A DNA stretch of 64,000 bases from Clostridiaceae bacterium (GTDB lineage: Bacteria > Bacillota > Clostridia > Tissierellales > Sporanaerobacteraceae). The number at the start of each line of letters is the position of its first letter. Within the stretch, counting starts at the first letter, position 1. The translations under genes were made by a program, and so were the position numbers. The DNA lies in contig JAHXQP010000025.1 of NCBI GenBank assembly GCA_019391515.1, positions 186,001-250,000 on the forward strand, given 5' to 3'. The notes beneath the pieces were generated by a model. The model did not search any database and was not told the origin of the DNA. It saw only the letters and a list, made by a program, of their open reading frames with translations. Below are positions 54,306-62,281 of the stretch, in pieces.

Positions 54306-56744
54306 TTAATAGGGGAATCCCCATTTTGCACTACTTCCATAGTAGGCAATCCAATCTGAAAGCTTGGTATCCTTTACAATACCAATATTTTCTCTTATGA
54401 TTCCATTGCCGACATAAATACCCACATGGCCATATTTCTTACCTGCCTGAGTATGATTATGAGTAGGTACTGCTACCATCATTCCAGGCCTCAGCTCTGA
54501 AAGGTCACTACTGTCACAATACCAATAATACTGGTCATTTGCGTTGCCTCCAGGTCTTGGATAACCTGCATTTACATAAACATTGCTTATCCAGGCTGCA
54601 CAGTAGCCACCTCCAGCTGTAGGTGTCCTATAAGCTGCTAATACAAGAGCCTTTTCCTTATCCGATAAGTTAGGGTTGTTTACCAGTTCCCCTATTATTG
54701 TGCTATCTGGAATAACAGGAGTTATACCACTCCCACCAAAGTACTCTTCCATGTTCCCACCTGTTTCAAGGAGTGCTTCATAGTGGGCAAGATTTTCCTC
54801 ATATCCAGCAAATTCCTCTCTTGCAACAGTATCCAGTTCCTTTTTAGTGACTGTAACCTTTAGGATATACCAATCATAAGGCTCCATTTCACAGTATCTA
54901 TCTTCACCACTTCCATAGCACACCTGCCTATATCTGGTTTCAACTATGGTTTCATAATCAACTTTATACATCTTATTAAATAGGCTTTTTAATTCACCAC
55001 TTAGGCTCGATACATTAGTTACTTCTCCATGTTTGGCAGTTATAAAGCTTAAAAGTTCATGAATATCATGACCTATATCAGTATTTCCTCCTACATGATA
55101 CTCATCATAGCCTGGATAATAACTTTCTATATTGGCAAGTTCATCTGCTAGTTCATACTCTAGCTTGGTAAACTCACTATTCATATCTGCAAGAGTATCT
55201 TCGCCTGACAAATAAGTTGTACTCATAACTTGGCTAGTTACTGATGATATTCCAGCTAGAAAAAATGTTGCTACTTGGCTCAGGGTCATAAAACCTATAA
55301 TGGCTATAGCAAGAAGAATAAGGAACTTTCTTATATTTCTTCTTATTAGTTGGGAACTTCCTTTTAAGATATTTTCCATTCCTTTTTTAAGCCTATCCTT
55401 GAAGCCAATCGCAATATTATGCTCTTCATAGATTTTCTTTTTCATCTTCCTTCTTTTAATCAATTTCTTATAGGCAGTCTTTTTTTGAAATTCTTTTTCA
55501 CCCTTCAAGCCCTTAATTTCAGTTTTATATTCAGCTCTTGCCAAATTCTTCTGATGCTTTAAATCTAGCTTTCTTTCAAGCTTTATAGGATTCCTTCTTT
55601 GTCTTTGAAGCTTATTTTGGGCATGTCTTGTCATACTTGCATTTAAGTATAAACCTTTTTCACTTGCATCAATAGCTACATTTTCATCACTTCCAGTCCT
55701 AATATATTCAGCAACCAGATAGCTTGCCCCTGAAATTCCCCCTACAAATTTGCCTGTCTTGTCATACTTAGGCTTATGATAAAGCTTACTTGCCTTTTTC
55801 CTTTTTTGAATCAGTTTGCTTTCGCTTTTTCTATATTGTTTTTCTACCTTCCCATCAAGGGCTATAGCTTGACTTGGAGCTTTTGCACTCGTCTTATGAG
55901 CCATGCCATCTTTAAGGTCTTTAACGTCATCTGTAGTTAATTTTCCATCTTTCTTCTTTATTTTCTTCTGATTATCATATAGAAGTTTTCTCTTATAATA
56001 ATCTTTCTTCTTACTCTTATCTTTGAAATTATCTACACCACTGGCTCTTTCCTCAAAATCTTCTACCTTGACCTCATCGTCTTCCTTATTAGAAATAATG
56101 AGATTCTTGGCATCATCTTTAAATAAGGTATTACTTTTTGTTTCCTTATCTAAGGCTTCATATTTTGGGTCTTCTATCTTCTGCTTTAAATTGTTTATCT
56201 GTTTCTGTTTTTTTGCTTTTTCTACATTTATTGAATTATCTTGTAAATTATCTAAAGAACCCTTATCATATCCTTTTCTGTCCTCGGATTCATTGACCTT
56301 CTTGTTGGTAACCTTAATTTTCTTATGCTTTAATTTTGCTTTCTTTTTTATAACAGAATCATCAAATCTATCCTTCTCATGAACTCTTTTATCAAGATAA
56401 TTACTGGTCTTTACCCTTTCACCTATATCTAGATTTTTTTCTTCTATTATGACTTCCTTTACTTGGCTACTTTCAGTAGTAAGCTTTTCTAAATTATTTA
56501 GATCACCAGTCCTTTCTTCCTTAGTCCTATGTTTTTCTATTTGCTTTTGAGATAAAGAAAGCCCACCTTTTTTATAAGTGGACTTAATTTCTTTCTCAAA
56601 ATTATTTAACTTAGACTTCTTTTCTACAATACTTTCTTGAAATCTTTCACCATCCTTGGTTCTTTTATCCTTGTAATCCTTTGCTTTTTCACGTTTACCT
56701 ATATCTAGATTTGTTCTCCTTTTTACCTTCTTCTTATCTTTCAT
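54306..56744 (-). CDS. Conjugation-associated NlpC/P60 peptidoglycan hydrolase
   Basis: 812 residues. Residues 1 to about 470 are very basic and low in complexity, predicted cytosolic. One transmembrane helix follows (KFLILLAIAIIGFMTLSQVA, about 474-495). The outer part ends in an NlpC/P60-type domain: GGGYCAAWISNVYVNAGY carries the catalytic Cys near 713, and GKKYGHVGIYVGNG the catalytic His near 778. No lysozyme/SLT domain is visible. It would locally open peptidoglycan for the mating channel. It belongs to the CD1108-type family of clostridial elements and ends before the DUF4315 gene. Confidence 0.88.
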   Translation of the reverse strand: MKDKKKVKRRTNLDIGKREKAKDYKDKRTKDGERFQESIVEKKSKLNNFEKEIKSTYKKGGLSLSQKQIEKHRTKEERTGDLNNLEKLTTESSQVKEVIIEEKNLDIGERVKTSNYLDKRVHEKDRFDDSVIKKKAKLKHKKIKVTNKKVNESEDRKGYDKGSLDNLQDNSINVEKAKKQKQINNLKQKIEDPKYEALDKETKSNTLFKDDAKNLIISNKEDDEVKVEDFEERASGVDNFKDKSKKKDYYKRKLLYDNQKKIKKKDGKLTTDDVKDLKDGMAHKTSAKAPSQAIALDGKVEKQYRKSESKLIQKRKKASKLYHKPKYDKTGKFVGGISGASYLVAEYIRTGSDENVAIDASEKGLYLNASMTRHAQNKLQRQRRNPIKLERKLDLKHQKNLARAEYKTEIKGLKGEKEFQKKTAYKKLIKRRKMKKKIYEEHNIAIGFKDRLKKGMENILKGSSQLIRRNIRKFLILLAIAIIGFMTLSQVATFFLAGISSVTSQVMSTTYLSGEDTLADMNSEFTKLEYELADELANIESYYPGYDEYHVGGNTDIGHDIHELLSFITAKHGEVTNVSSLSGELKSLFNKMYKVDYETIVETRYRQVCYGSGEDRYCEMEPYDWYILKVTVTKKELDTVAREEFAGYEENLAHYEALLETGGNMEEYFGGSGITPVIPDSTIIGELVNNPNLSDKEKALVLAAYRTPTAGGGYCAAWISNVYVNAGYPRPGGNANDQYYWYCDSSDLSELRPGMMVAVPTHNHTQAGKKYGHVGIYVGNGIIRENIGIVKDTKLSDWIAYYGSSAKWGFPY

Positions 56745-56745
56745 T

Positions 56746-59196
56746 TTAATCTACTTCCTCAGGTTTTGTTGTCATTTTTTGATACAAGATTGTATCTTTA
56801 GGGAACTTGTCAACAAAGGGAACAATAGTATTCCCAAAGAATAAAAGCCCCTCTCCTGCATTAGAATTTGTTACATAGTTTAATTGAAAAGGAGAAATTT
56901 TAAGTTTTTTAGCTAGGATTTCCCTATCTCCAGAAGCCTGGTTAAGCATAAGGACAAAGTCTGTATTATCAAAGATATTTTCAATTTCTGCACTTCCTAA
57001 AAGGTCTTTTACGTTTTGTGTTATACCTGTTGGAACTCCACCCCACTTTCTAAATCTTTTCCATATTTCAACTGAATATTGGGCAGTTTGTTGGTCTTTT
57101 AAAAGCAAGTGAAACTCATCAATATAGTATCTTGTTGCCCTATTAGCCCCCCTATTTGAGGATACCTTATTCCATACCTGGTCCTGTATAACTAACATTC
57201 CTATTTTCTTCAGTTGATTTCCCAGTTCCTTTATATCAAAGCATATAAGCTTTTTATTAAGGTCTACACTGCTTCTATTATTAAATACATTTAAAGAACC
57301 TGTAACATAGATTTCCATTTCTGTAGCCAGTTTCCTTCCTACACTTTCTTCCTGTTCTTGGAGAAGGTTATAAAGGTCACTTAGTATAGGCATATTTTCA
57401 GGTTTAGGGTCTGCAAAATAATCCTTGTATATCTTAGGCAAACACCTATCTATTACAGACTTTTCAGCAGCAGTTAAACCACTACCCCCTACTACAAGTT
57501 CGAGCATACTCATTATAAAGTTCGCCTTATCTTTAAGAGGTGCATCTCCATCCCCATAATTCATATTAATATCAAGGGGATTTAGATAATCCTTAGACTT
57601 AGCTGAAATTTTAATAATCTCACCCTTAAATTGTTTTACAAGACTTCCATACTCTCCCTCTGGATCTGTGATTATTACATCATCATCTGTTACTAAAATA
57701 GCATTTGCCATTTCCCTTTTGGCTGCAAAGGATTTACCAGACCCTGGTGTTCCTAGAATAAGCCCATTTGGATTTTTTAATTTCTTCCTGTCTGCCATTA
57801 TGAGGTTATGTGAAAGGGAATTAAGCCCATAATACAAGCTTGTATTTGAACTCATAAAAAGTTCTTCTGTTGTAAAAGGCATAAATACAGCAGTTGACGA
57901 AGATGTTAATTGCCTTTTTATTTCAACCTCATTTACCCCTAGAGGAAGGACAGACATAAAACCTTGCTCCTGTTGGTGGTCTAGTCTTTTTAAGGCACAG
58001 TTATTACGGTTACATATAGAAGATATTTGGGCTATAGTGTTATCTAGCTTTTCCTTACTTTTGCTTAAATTCATAATAGTAAAGGTTACATAAAACATTC
58101 TCTCATCCCTAGATTGAAGGTCGGTCAAAAGATTTTTTATATCGCTTCCATATACATTAAGGTCTGATGGGATAATATCCATATCATAACCAGCTCTTAC
58201 AGCCTTTTTTTGTTCTTCTATCATCATCTTTTGAAGGTCTGTATTCTTTCTCTTTACCATCTTAATAGCATCTACCTGATCTATGGCATGGATATGAAGA
58301 CTTACATACATATTATCTTCAATAGAAAGAATTTCAGATAAAAACCTATCTGAAAGCTCACTTGCTAAAATCTGAAAATGACTTAAGGCACAGATGTAAT
58401 TTCCCATCTGCATATATTTAGGACTTATGAACTTGAATGCACTAGGCATTATAAGCTTTCTTGTGTCCCTATTTTCAAGTCCTTGTCCATCATAATCAAA
58501 GCTATTATCAGGATTTAACATATCATGGAGTAGCTTAAGCCTTTCATGACCTACTAAGGTTTCAGCCCTTACACCCATACTTTTTAAATTTGATAGGACA
58601 TCTATCTCTATCCTCTCAAGAACAGGTTTGGCTTGGTCATAGCTTTCTGATTTTGTATTAACAACGATATACTTTGATTTTCTAAGACCATTATTACCCT
58701 TTGAAAGCTGGTCCTTAAGCATTCCCCTAAATTCTTTTCTTATCTCATCAAAATCATCTCCCTTATCTGGTATTGTAATTGCATTTTCCATTTCCTTAAT
58801 TCTTCCTACCTGGTTAACAAAGCTTAGTTGAAGCTCTGTTGTTGAATCAAAGGAATTTAAAAAGCCTGCAAATTGATTGAAGATAAGATCCCTATCTTCC
58901 TCAAGTGCAAGCTGATAATTTATATCCTCATATTTTATAACCTTATTGTACTTTCCCTCACCGATATAACAAATACCATTCCTATACATCTTTTTATAAG
59001 GAATGGTATCTTCTATGGTATATCTTTTCTTGTCCTTCTTTAAGAAATCAAGGAATGAAGAGCTTTTCTTATGACTGGACTTAAGATTTCTTGTTTCCCT
59101 AGCTACTCTTTTTAGCTCTTTTTCCTTTTTTTGAAGCTTTTCTTCCTGTTTTTTTCTTTTTTCTAAATTTCTTTGCTGAATTTGATTTTTTCCCAT
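56746..59196 (-). CDS. virB4: VirB4-type conjugation ATPase
   Basis: 816 residues. The N-terminal basic stretch comes first. The C-terminal ATPase domain has GLILGTPGSGKSFAAKREMA (Walker A), DDDVIITDPEGEYGSLVK, YYIDEFHLLLKD (Walker B) and FRKWGGVPTGITQNVKDLL. It energises assembly of the type IV secretion channel at the membrane. Its first 98 nt overlap the end of prgI in another frame. It is followed after one base by the NlpC gene. Confidence 0.95.
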   Translation of the reverse strand: MGKNQIQQRNLEKRKKQEEKLQKKEKELKRVARETRNLKSSHKKSSSFLDFLKKDKKRYTIEDTIPYKKMYRNGICYIGEGKYNKVIKYEDINYQLALEEDRDLIFNQFAGFLNSFDSTTELQLSFVNQVGRIKEMENAITIPDKGDDFDEIRKEFRGMLKDQLSKGNNGLRKSKYIVVNTKSESYDQAKPVLERIEIDVLSNLKSMGVRAETLVGHERLKLLHDMLNPDNSFDYDGQGLENRDTRKLIMPSAFKFISPKYMQMGNYICALSHFQILASELSDRFLSEILSIEDNMYVSLHIHAIDQVDAIKMVKRKNTDLQKMMIEEQKKAVRAGYDMDIIPSDLNVYGSDIKNLLTDLQSRDERMFYVTFTIMNLSKSKEKLDNTIAQISSICNRNNCALKRLDHQQEQGFMSVLPLGVNEVEIKRQLTSSSTAVFMPFTTEELFMSSNTSLYYGLNSLSHNLIMADRKKLKNPNGLILGTPGSGKSFAAKREMANAILVTDDDVIITDPEGEYGSLVKQFKGEIIKISAKSKDYLNPLDINMNYGDGDAPLKDKANFIMSMLELVVGGSGLTAAEKSVIDRCLPKIYKDYFADPKPENMPILSDLYNLLQEQEESVGRKLATEMEIYVTGSLNVFNNRSSVDLNKKLICFDIKELGNQLKKIGMLVIQDQVWNKVSSNRGANRATRYYIDEFHLLLKDQQTAQYSVEIWKRFRKWGGVPTGITQNVKDLLGSAEIENIFDNTDFVLMLNQASGDREILAKKLKISPFQLNYVTNSNAGEGLLFFGNTIVPFVDKFPKDTILYQKMTTKPEEVD

Positions 59197-59527
59197 TAAT
59201 GCTTTGCTCCTCCTTCCTCATTTCTATAAACCTCTCCTTACTAACCCTAACCTTAGGTTGGTGCCTTTCATGGAGATAAATATATTTCAGATATTTCTCA
59301 CATGTAAGCCCATCCTTCTCATAAAAAACTACAAAGAAAATAGGGATAGTTAGTATAATCATTAAAAATACAGCTAGGTCATTACCAAGAATATTTCTTG
59401 TTTTTAGATATGTTGGAATACCAATAATACCTGCTACTCCAAAGCCTATGAGCTGCCTTCTAGTAAGATTAAAAGCTACTTTCGTTTTAACATTGGTTAA
59501 ATCTTTGGGTATCTGAACATAAGCCAA
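59099..59527 (-). CDS. PrgI family membrane protein
   Basis: 142 residues. The N-terminus MAYVQIPKDLTNVKTKVAFN precedes two transmembrane helices (about 28-45 and 50-70), as in PrgI/VirB3-like proteins that sit beside VirB4. A typical segment DGLTCEKYLKYIYLHERHQP follows. The last 40 residues are very lysine-rich and are encoded in the region shared with the virB4 start. Confidence 0.85.
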   Translation of the reverse strand: MAYVQIPKDLTNVKTKVAFNLTRRQLIGFGVAGIIGIPTYLKTRNILGNDLAVFLMIILTIPIFFVVFYEKDGLTCEKYLKYIYLHERHQPKVRVSKERFIEMRKEEQSINGKKSNSAKKFRKKKKTGRKASKKGKRAKKSS

Positions 59528-59558
59528 TCTTTATCACCTCACTACTTCCTTAGCTTTT

Positions 59559-59963
59559 CTATTCTTCTTCACTTTCACCTGTGTTATCTCCAAATTCATT
59601 GGGGTCATTATTTAGTATTGCTAAATCTTTACTCACATCCTTTCTATTTTTCTTAAGCTTATTAAGCTCTTCAAGGTGGCTGTAGATAGTAGCAATTTCA
59701 TCTTCAATTTCGTAAAATCTTTCATCAAAGTCTTCATAATCCCCTATTCTCATTTTTATTAAGCTATTATGAGACTTAGCAATTTCCTTCATAGACCTAT
59801 TTAAACTCCATGTTTTTTCCTCAAGGTCTTCTAAAAAATCTTCTGTATTGTTAAGTCTTTCAGTAAGCATACCTAACTTCTTCCTGTTTTTTATTTCAGA
59901 AACTAGAAGACCTATTCCTGTAAGTGCCAAACCTATTATTAATTTTTCCTTTTTTATTTCCAA
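59559..59963 (-). CDS. Small membrane-anchored coiled-coil protein
   Basis: 134 residues. One N-terminal transmembrane helix (LIIGLALTGIGLLVSEI, about 8-24) precedes a helical, heptad-rich region and an acidic end (GESEEE). The gene order between VirB6-like and PrgI suggests an accessory channel component. No family is recognised. Confidence 0.65.
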   Translation of the reverse strand: MEIKKEKLIIGLALTGIGLLVSEIKNRKKLGMLTERLNNTEDFLEDLEEKTWSLNRSMKEIAKSHNSLIKMRIGDYEDFDERFYEIEDEIATIYSHLEELNKLKKNRKDVSKDLAILNNDPNEFGDNTGESEEE

Positions 59964-59984
59964 ATCTTTTCCTCCTCTATATTT

Positions 59985-60854
59985 TTAATGAGCATTCATT
60001 ATGCTCTTTGCAATTGTTCCACTCTTTAGCATCATAATCCCAAGAAGTACCGTATATCCAAGAACTCCGAATATGCTGGCATGAATATCTGTGGTTATAT
60101 GAATTGTCTTTACAAGCACCGCATATATTCCAAGGCATATCATTAAGAGCAATCCCTGAAGCCCAAGTGCAAATAATCCCTTGATATAATTTGTTCCAAT
60201 CTGACCCCATTCTTTATTTCCCATAGTTGCAAATGGAATTGCTGATACTGAGCTATACAAACAAATTTCAATCATTCTTCCGTAAGTTATTACAGTAACT
60301 ATGATTGATACAACCTGGATTGAAAGCTTCACAAGTGAAGTATCCATGGCTATCAGTATCAAATTCCATAAACTCTCATCCTTTAGATGTTCTACCATTG
60401 TGGCCACATCCAGAGCATCAAGGGATGCACTTGTATTTATCACTCCCGCCGCCTTAGTTACCAAATTCTGTGATACATCAAATACTGCCATCGAGAAGGT
60501 GAAAGCATTACTTACAAACCATACTGCTATCCACATCTTGATAATGTATTTAAAGAAATCAAATGTATCTGTATCAGAGTGCATATTGTTTTTCTCCATG
60601 ACCATGTTTATGAGTTCTATGCACAAGACGGCGGTTATGATAATTCCCGCTATGGGAATAACTACAGTGTCGTTAATATTCTTTACAAAGCTAAATACTT
60701 CTGCATTCCAACCACTTGGTATTTTACCGACTTCTGTAGCTACAAGACTTACATTCTCATTTATATCTAAGAACATTGCTTCAAGGTTTGCTTGGATAAT
60801 TCCGATAAAAATCTCCTGAAAAAATTCAGTTATCTTGTCGAAAAGTCCAAACAT
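59985..60854 (-). CDS. VirB6/TrbL-like polytopic channel protein
   Basis: 289 residues with an amphipathic start (MFGLFDKITEFFQEIF) and about six hydrophobic segments (about 73-93, 107-125, 155-195, 225-250 and 262-280). This is typical of the CD0411/VirB6-like proteins of Tn1549 elements that form the inner-membrane pore. It follows the Maff2 gene by 18 nt. Confidence 0.83.
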   Translation of the reverse strand: MFGLFDKITEFFQEIFIGIIQANLEAMFLDINENVSLVATEVGKIPSGWNAEVFSFVKNINDTVVIPIAGIIITAVLCIELINMVMEKNNMHSDTDTFDFFKYIIKMWIAVWFVSNAFTFSMAVFDVSQNLVTKAAGVINTSASLDALDVATMVEHLKDESLWNLILIAMDTSLVKLSIQVVSIIVTVITYGRMIEICLYSSVSAIPFATMGNKEWGQIGTNYIKGLFALGLQGLLLMICLGIYAVLVKTIHITTDIHASIFGVLGYTVLLGIMMLKSGTIAKSIMNAH

Positions 60855-60872
60855 TTTTTATCTACCTCTTTC

Positions 60873-61088
60873 TTAATTAAGTGTATTCGCAAGTAATGGT
60901 ATAAGCTTCATTCCAATAAGAACAATACCTCCACCTGCCATTAGTTGCTTGATTCCTTGTGACTTTGCCCCAGGATTATCGTTCCCATAACCCTCCATAA
61001 GGTTAATTACTCCCCATGCCCCTAAACCTGCACCAATTGCTGTAACTAAAGTCTTTAAAACTGCTATTCCCTCTGTAAAAAATGCCAT
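60873..61088 (-). CDS. Maff2 family conjugation membrane protein
   Basis: 71 residues from ATG 61088 (AAGGAGGAAAAATA upstream); the longer frame to 61118 lies inside the ssb gene. MAFFTEGIAVLKTLVTAIGA and ending LIPLLANTLN flank two transmembrane helices with a glycine-rich turn (GGGIVLIGMK). This matches the Maff2 family that accompanies VirB6-like proteins, resembling a VirB2-type pilin-like subunit. It starts one base after the ssb stop. Confidence 0.88.
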   Translation of the reverse strand: MAFFTEGIAVLKTLVTAIGAGLGAWGVINLMEGYGNDNPGAKSQGIKQLMAGGGIVLIGMKLIPLLANTLN

Positions 61089-61089
61089 A

Positions 61090-61410
61090 TTATTTTTCCT
61101 CCTTATTTTCTTTTTCAATTTTATTCATATGCTTTACTATAAAATTCTTATATAGCTTGTCATTGTTTCTTCTTTCTTTGATATAACCAAAGACATGGAT
61201 AAGATCTCCTGGCTTTAGTTTCTTTGCTACTTCTGACCATTCCCCATAGGCTGCACAATTTGTATAGTGCCTTTTACCATTCCTTTTTTCTACAAGAGAA
61301 AAGTTTGTTACATTTATTGTTTCACCATCCCAGTCAAAGGAAGCTGTTTTTACCTCCCCCACTAGATTAGCTGTTACATTTTTCATATCTCTTTCTTTTA
61401 AATCTGCCAT
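61090..61410 (-). CDS. Single-stranded DNA-binding-like OB-fold protein
   Basis: 106 residues. ANLVGEVKTASFDWDGETIN, FSLVEKRNGKRHYTNCAAYG and LKPGDLIHVFGYIKERRN follow the beta-strand pattern of SSB proteins. It lacks the usual acidic C-terminal tip and is shorter than chromosomal SSB. It probably coats transfer-strand DNA. Confidence 0.75.
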   Translation of the reverse strand: MADLKERDMKNVTANLVGEVKTASFDWDGETINVTNFSLVEKRNGKRHYTNCAAYGEWSEVAKKLKPGDLIHVFGYIKERRNNDKLYKNFIVKHMNKIEKENKEEK

Positions 61411-61452
61411 ATCCTATTCCTAGCCTCCTATTTTCTTTTTTGAAATAAAAAA

Positions 61453-61483
61453 AGCGACTGGACTTGTTTCTTATCCAATCGCT
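61453..61483 (-). terminator. Terminator between the regulator pair and ssb
   Basis: AGCGATTGGA pairs with TCCAGTCGCT (one mismatch), followed on the minus strand by TTTTTTTATTT. It would end transcripts of the regulator pair. Confidence 0.75.
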
Positions 61484-61571
61484 ATTATCTATTCTATATT
61501 TTTATTATAAACTATTTAGTTGGACTTCTTATCCTTTTCATATTGATCTCCTTGTTCTAGACATGAAAAAA

Positions 61572-61597
61572 GATGATAGATTCTACTGACTATCATC
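61572..61597 (-). terminator. Terminator right after the XRE regulator gene
   Basis: GATGATAG and CTATCATC make an 8-bp stem with a 10-nt loop, then TTTTTTC on the minus strand, 22 nt past the regulator stop. Confidence 0.8.
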
Positions 61598-61618
61598 TTC
61601 TACTAGATTTCTTTATTA

Positions 61619-61828
61619 CTATTCAAAATAAAATAATTCTTCAAATTTTTTATCTAATGCTATACAAAGTACTAATGCTAATCTCGCTGTAGGACTAAAT
61701 TGTCCTGTTTCAATAGAACTTATTGTATTTCTTGAAACTCCAACCATTTCTGCTAATTCAGTTTGGGTTAGCCCTTTTTTATTCCTAATTTCTTTTAAAT
61801 TATTTTTAAATTCATATTCTTTTTTCAT
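61619..61828 (-). CDS. XRE-type HTH regulator
   Basis: 69 residues with a clear Cro/CI-type helix-turn-helix: LKEIRNKKGLTQTELAEMVG, VSRNTISSIETGQFSPT. It begins 5 nt after the membrane gene upstream, in the same transcript. Compact regulators of this YozG/XRE type are often paired with DUF6442-like membrane proteins. It likely binds the paired CAAGT-type palindromes over the promoter at 62162-62211, giving autoregulation. Confidence 0.88.
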   Translation of the reverse strand: MKKEYEFKNNLKEIRNKKGLTQTELAEMVGVSRNTISSIETGQFSPTARLALVLCIALDKKFEELFYFE

Positions 61829-61833
61829 AATTA

Positions 61834-62145
61834 CTAACCCAAACTATAAAGAATATGATTAATAAGGAATACCACACAGGCAATACCAGCACATATAGCC
61901 CCAAATTTATTTGATTTATCTCCTGAAAATTTATATAAGGAATGGTTTTCTGCAGCAATAAATCCCCAAAATAGTGATTGAACTGAATAGGTTTTTTGAC
62001 CAGTAAATAAATTAAAAATAATAATTATAATACTTAGTGCTAAAAAAATCTTGTAACCTATGCCTAGTCCCTTATTTTTAATATGTTCAACTCCTTCATC
62101 AATATTTTCAGTTCTTACCTGTTCTAAAATTCTATCTTTATCCAT
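61834..62145 (-). CDS. Small membrane protein (DUF6442-like) paired with the XRE regulator
   Basis: 103 residues from ATG 62145, chosen because GAGGGAGGAAGCGAA lies just upstream; the open frame continues to 62211. A charged N-terminal helix (DKDRILEQVRTENIDEGVEH) precedes three hydrophobic segments (near 32-50, 57-65 and 82-100). I believe it is DUF6442, from memory. It may sense membrane state for the adjacent regulator. Confidence 0.65.
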   Translation of the reverse strand: MDKDRILEQVRTENIDEGVEHIKNKGLGIGYKIFLALSIIIIIFNLFTGQKTYSVQSLFWGFIAAENHSLYKFSGDKSNKFGAICAGIACVVFLINHILYSLG

Positions 62146-62161
62146 TTCGCTTCCTCCCTCG

Positions 62162-62211
62162 CCAAGTTTACTTTGCATCTTTATTGTATATTTTCCAAGT
62201 AAACTTGTCAA
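62162..62211 (-). promoter_or_regulatory. Promoter with two palindromic operators for the regulator pair
   Basis: Minus strand TTGACA (62206-62211), 17-nt spacer, TACAAT (62183-62188). Two copies of CCAAGTWWACTT (62162-62173 and 62195-62207) flank the -10, and each is itself a dyad (CAAGT/ACTTG). This arrangement is typical for a Cro/CI-type autoregulated promoter. Confidence 0.75.
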
Positions 62212-62281
62212 GGGTTTTTATAAATTATATAATATATTTTATATATTAACTATATTGGGTTTTTACCTTCATAATTATTAC

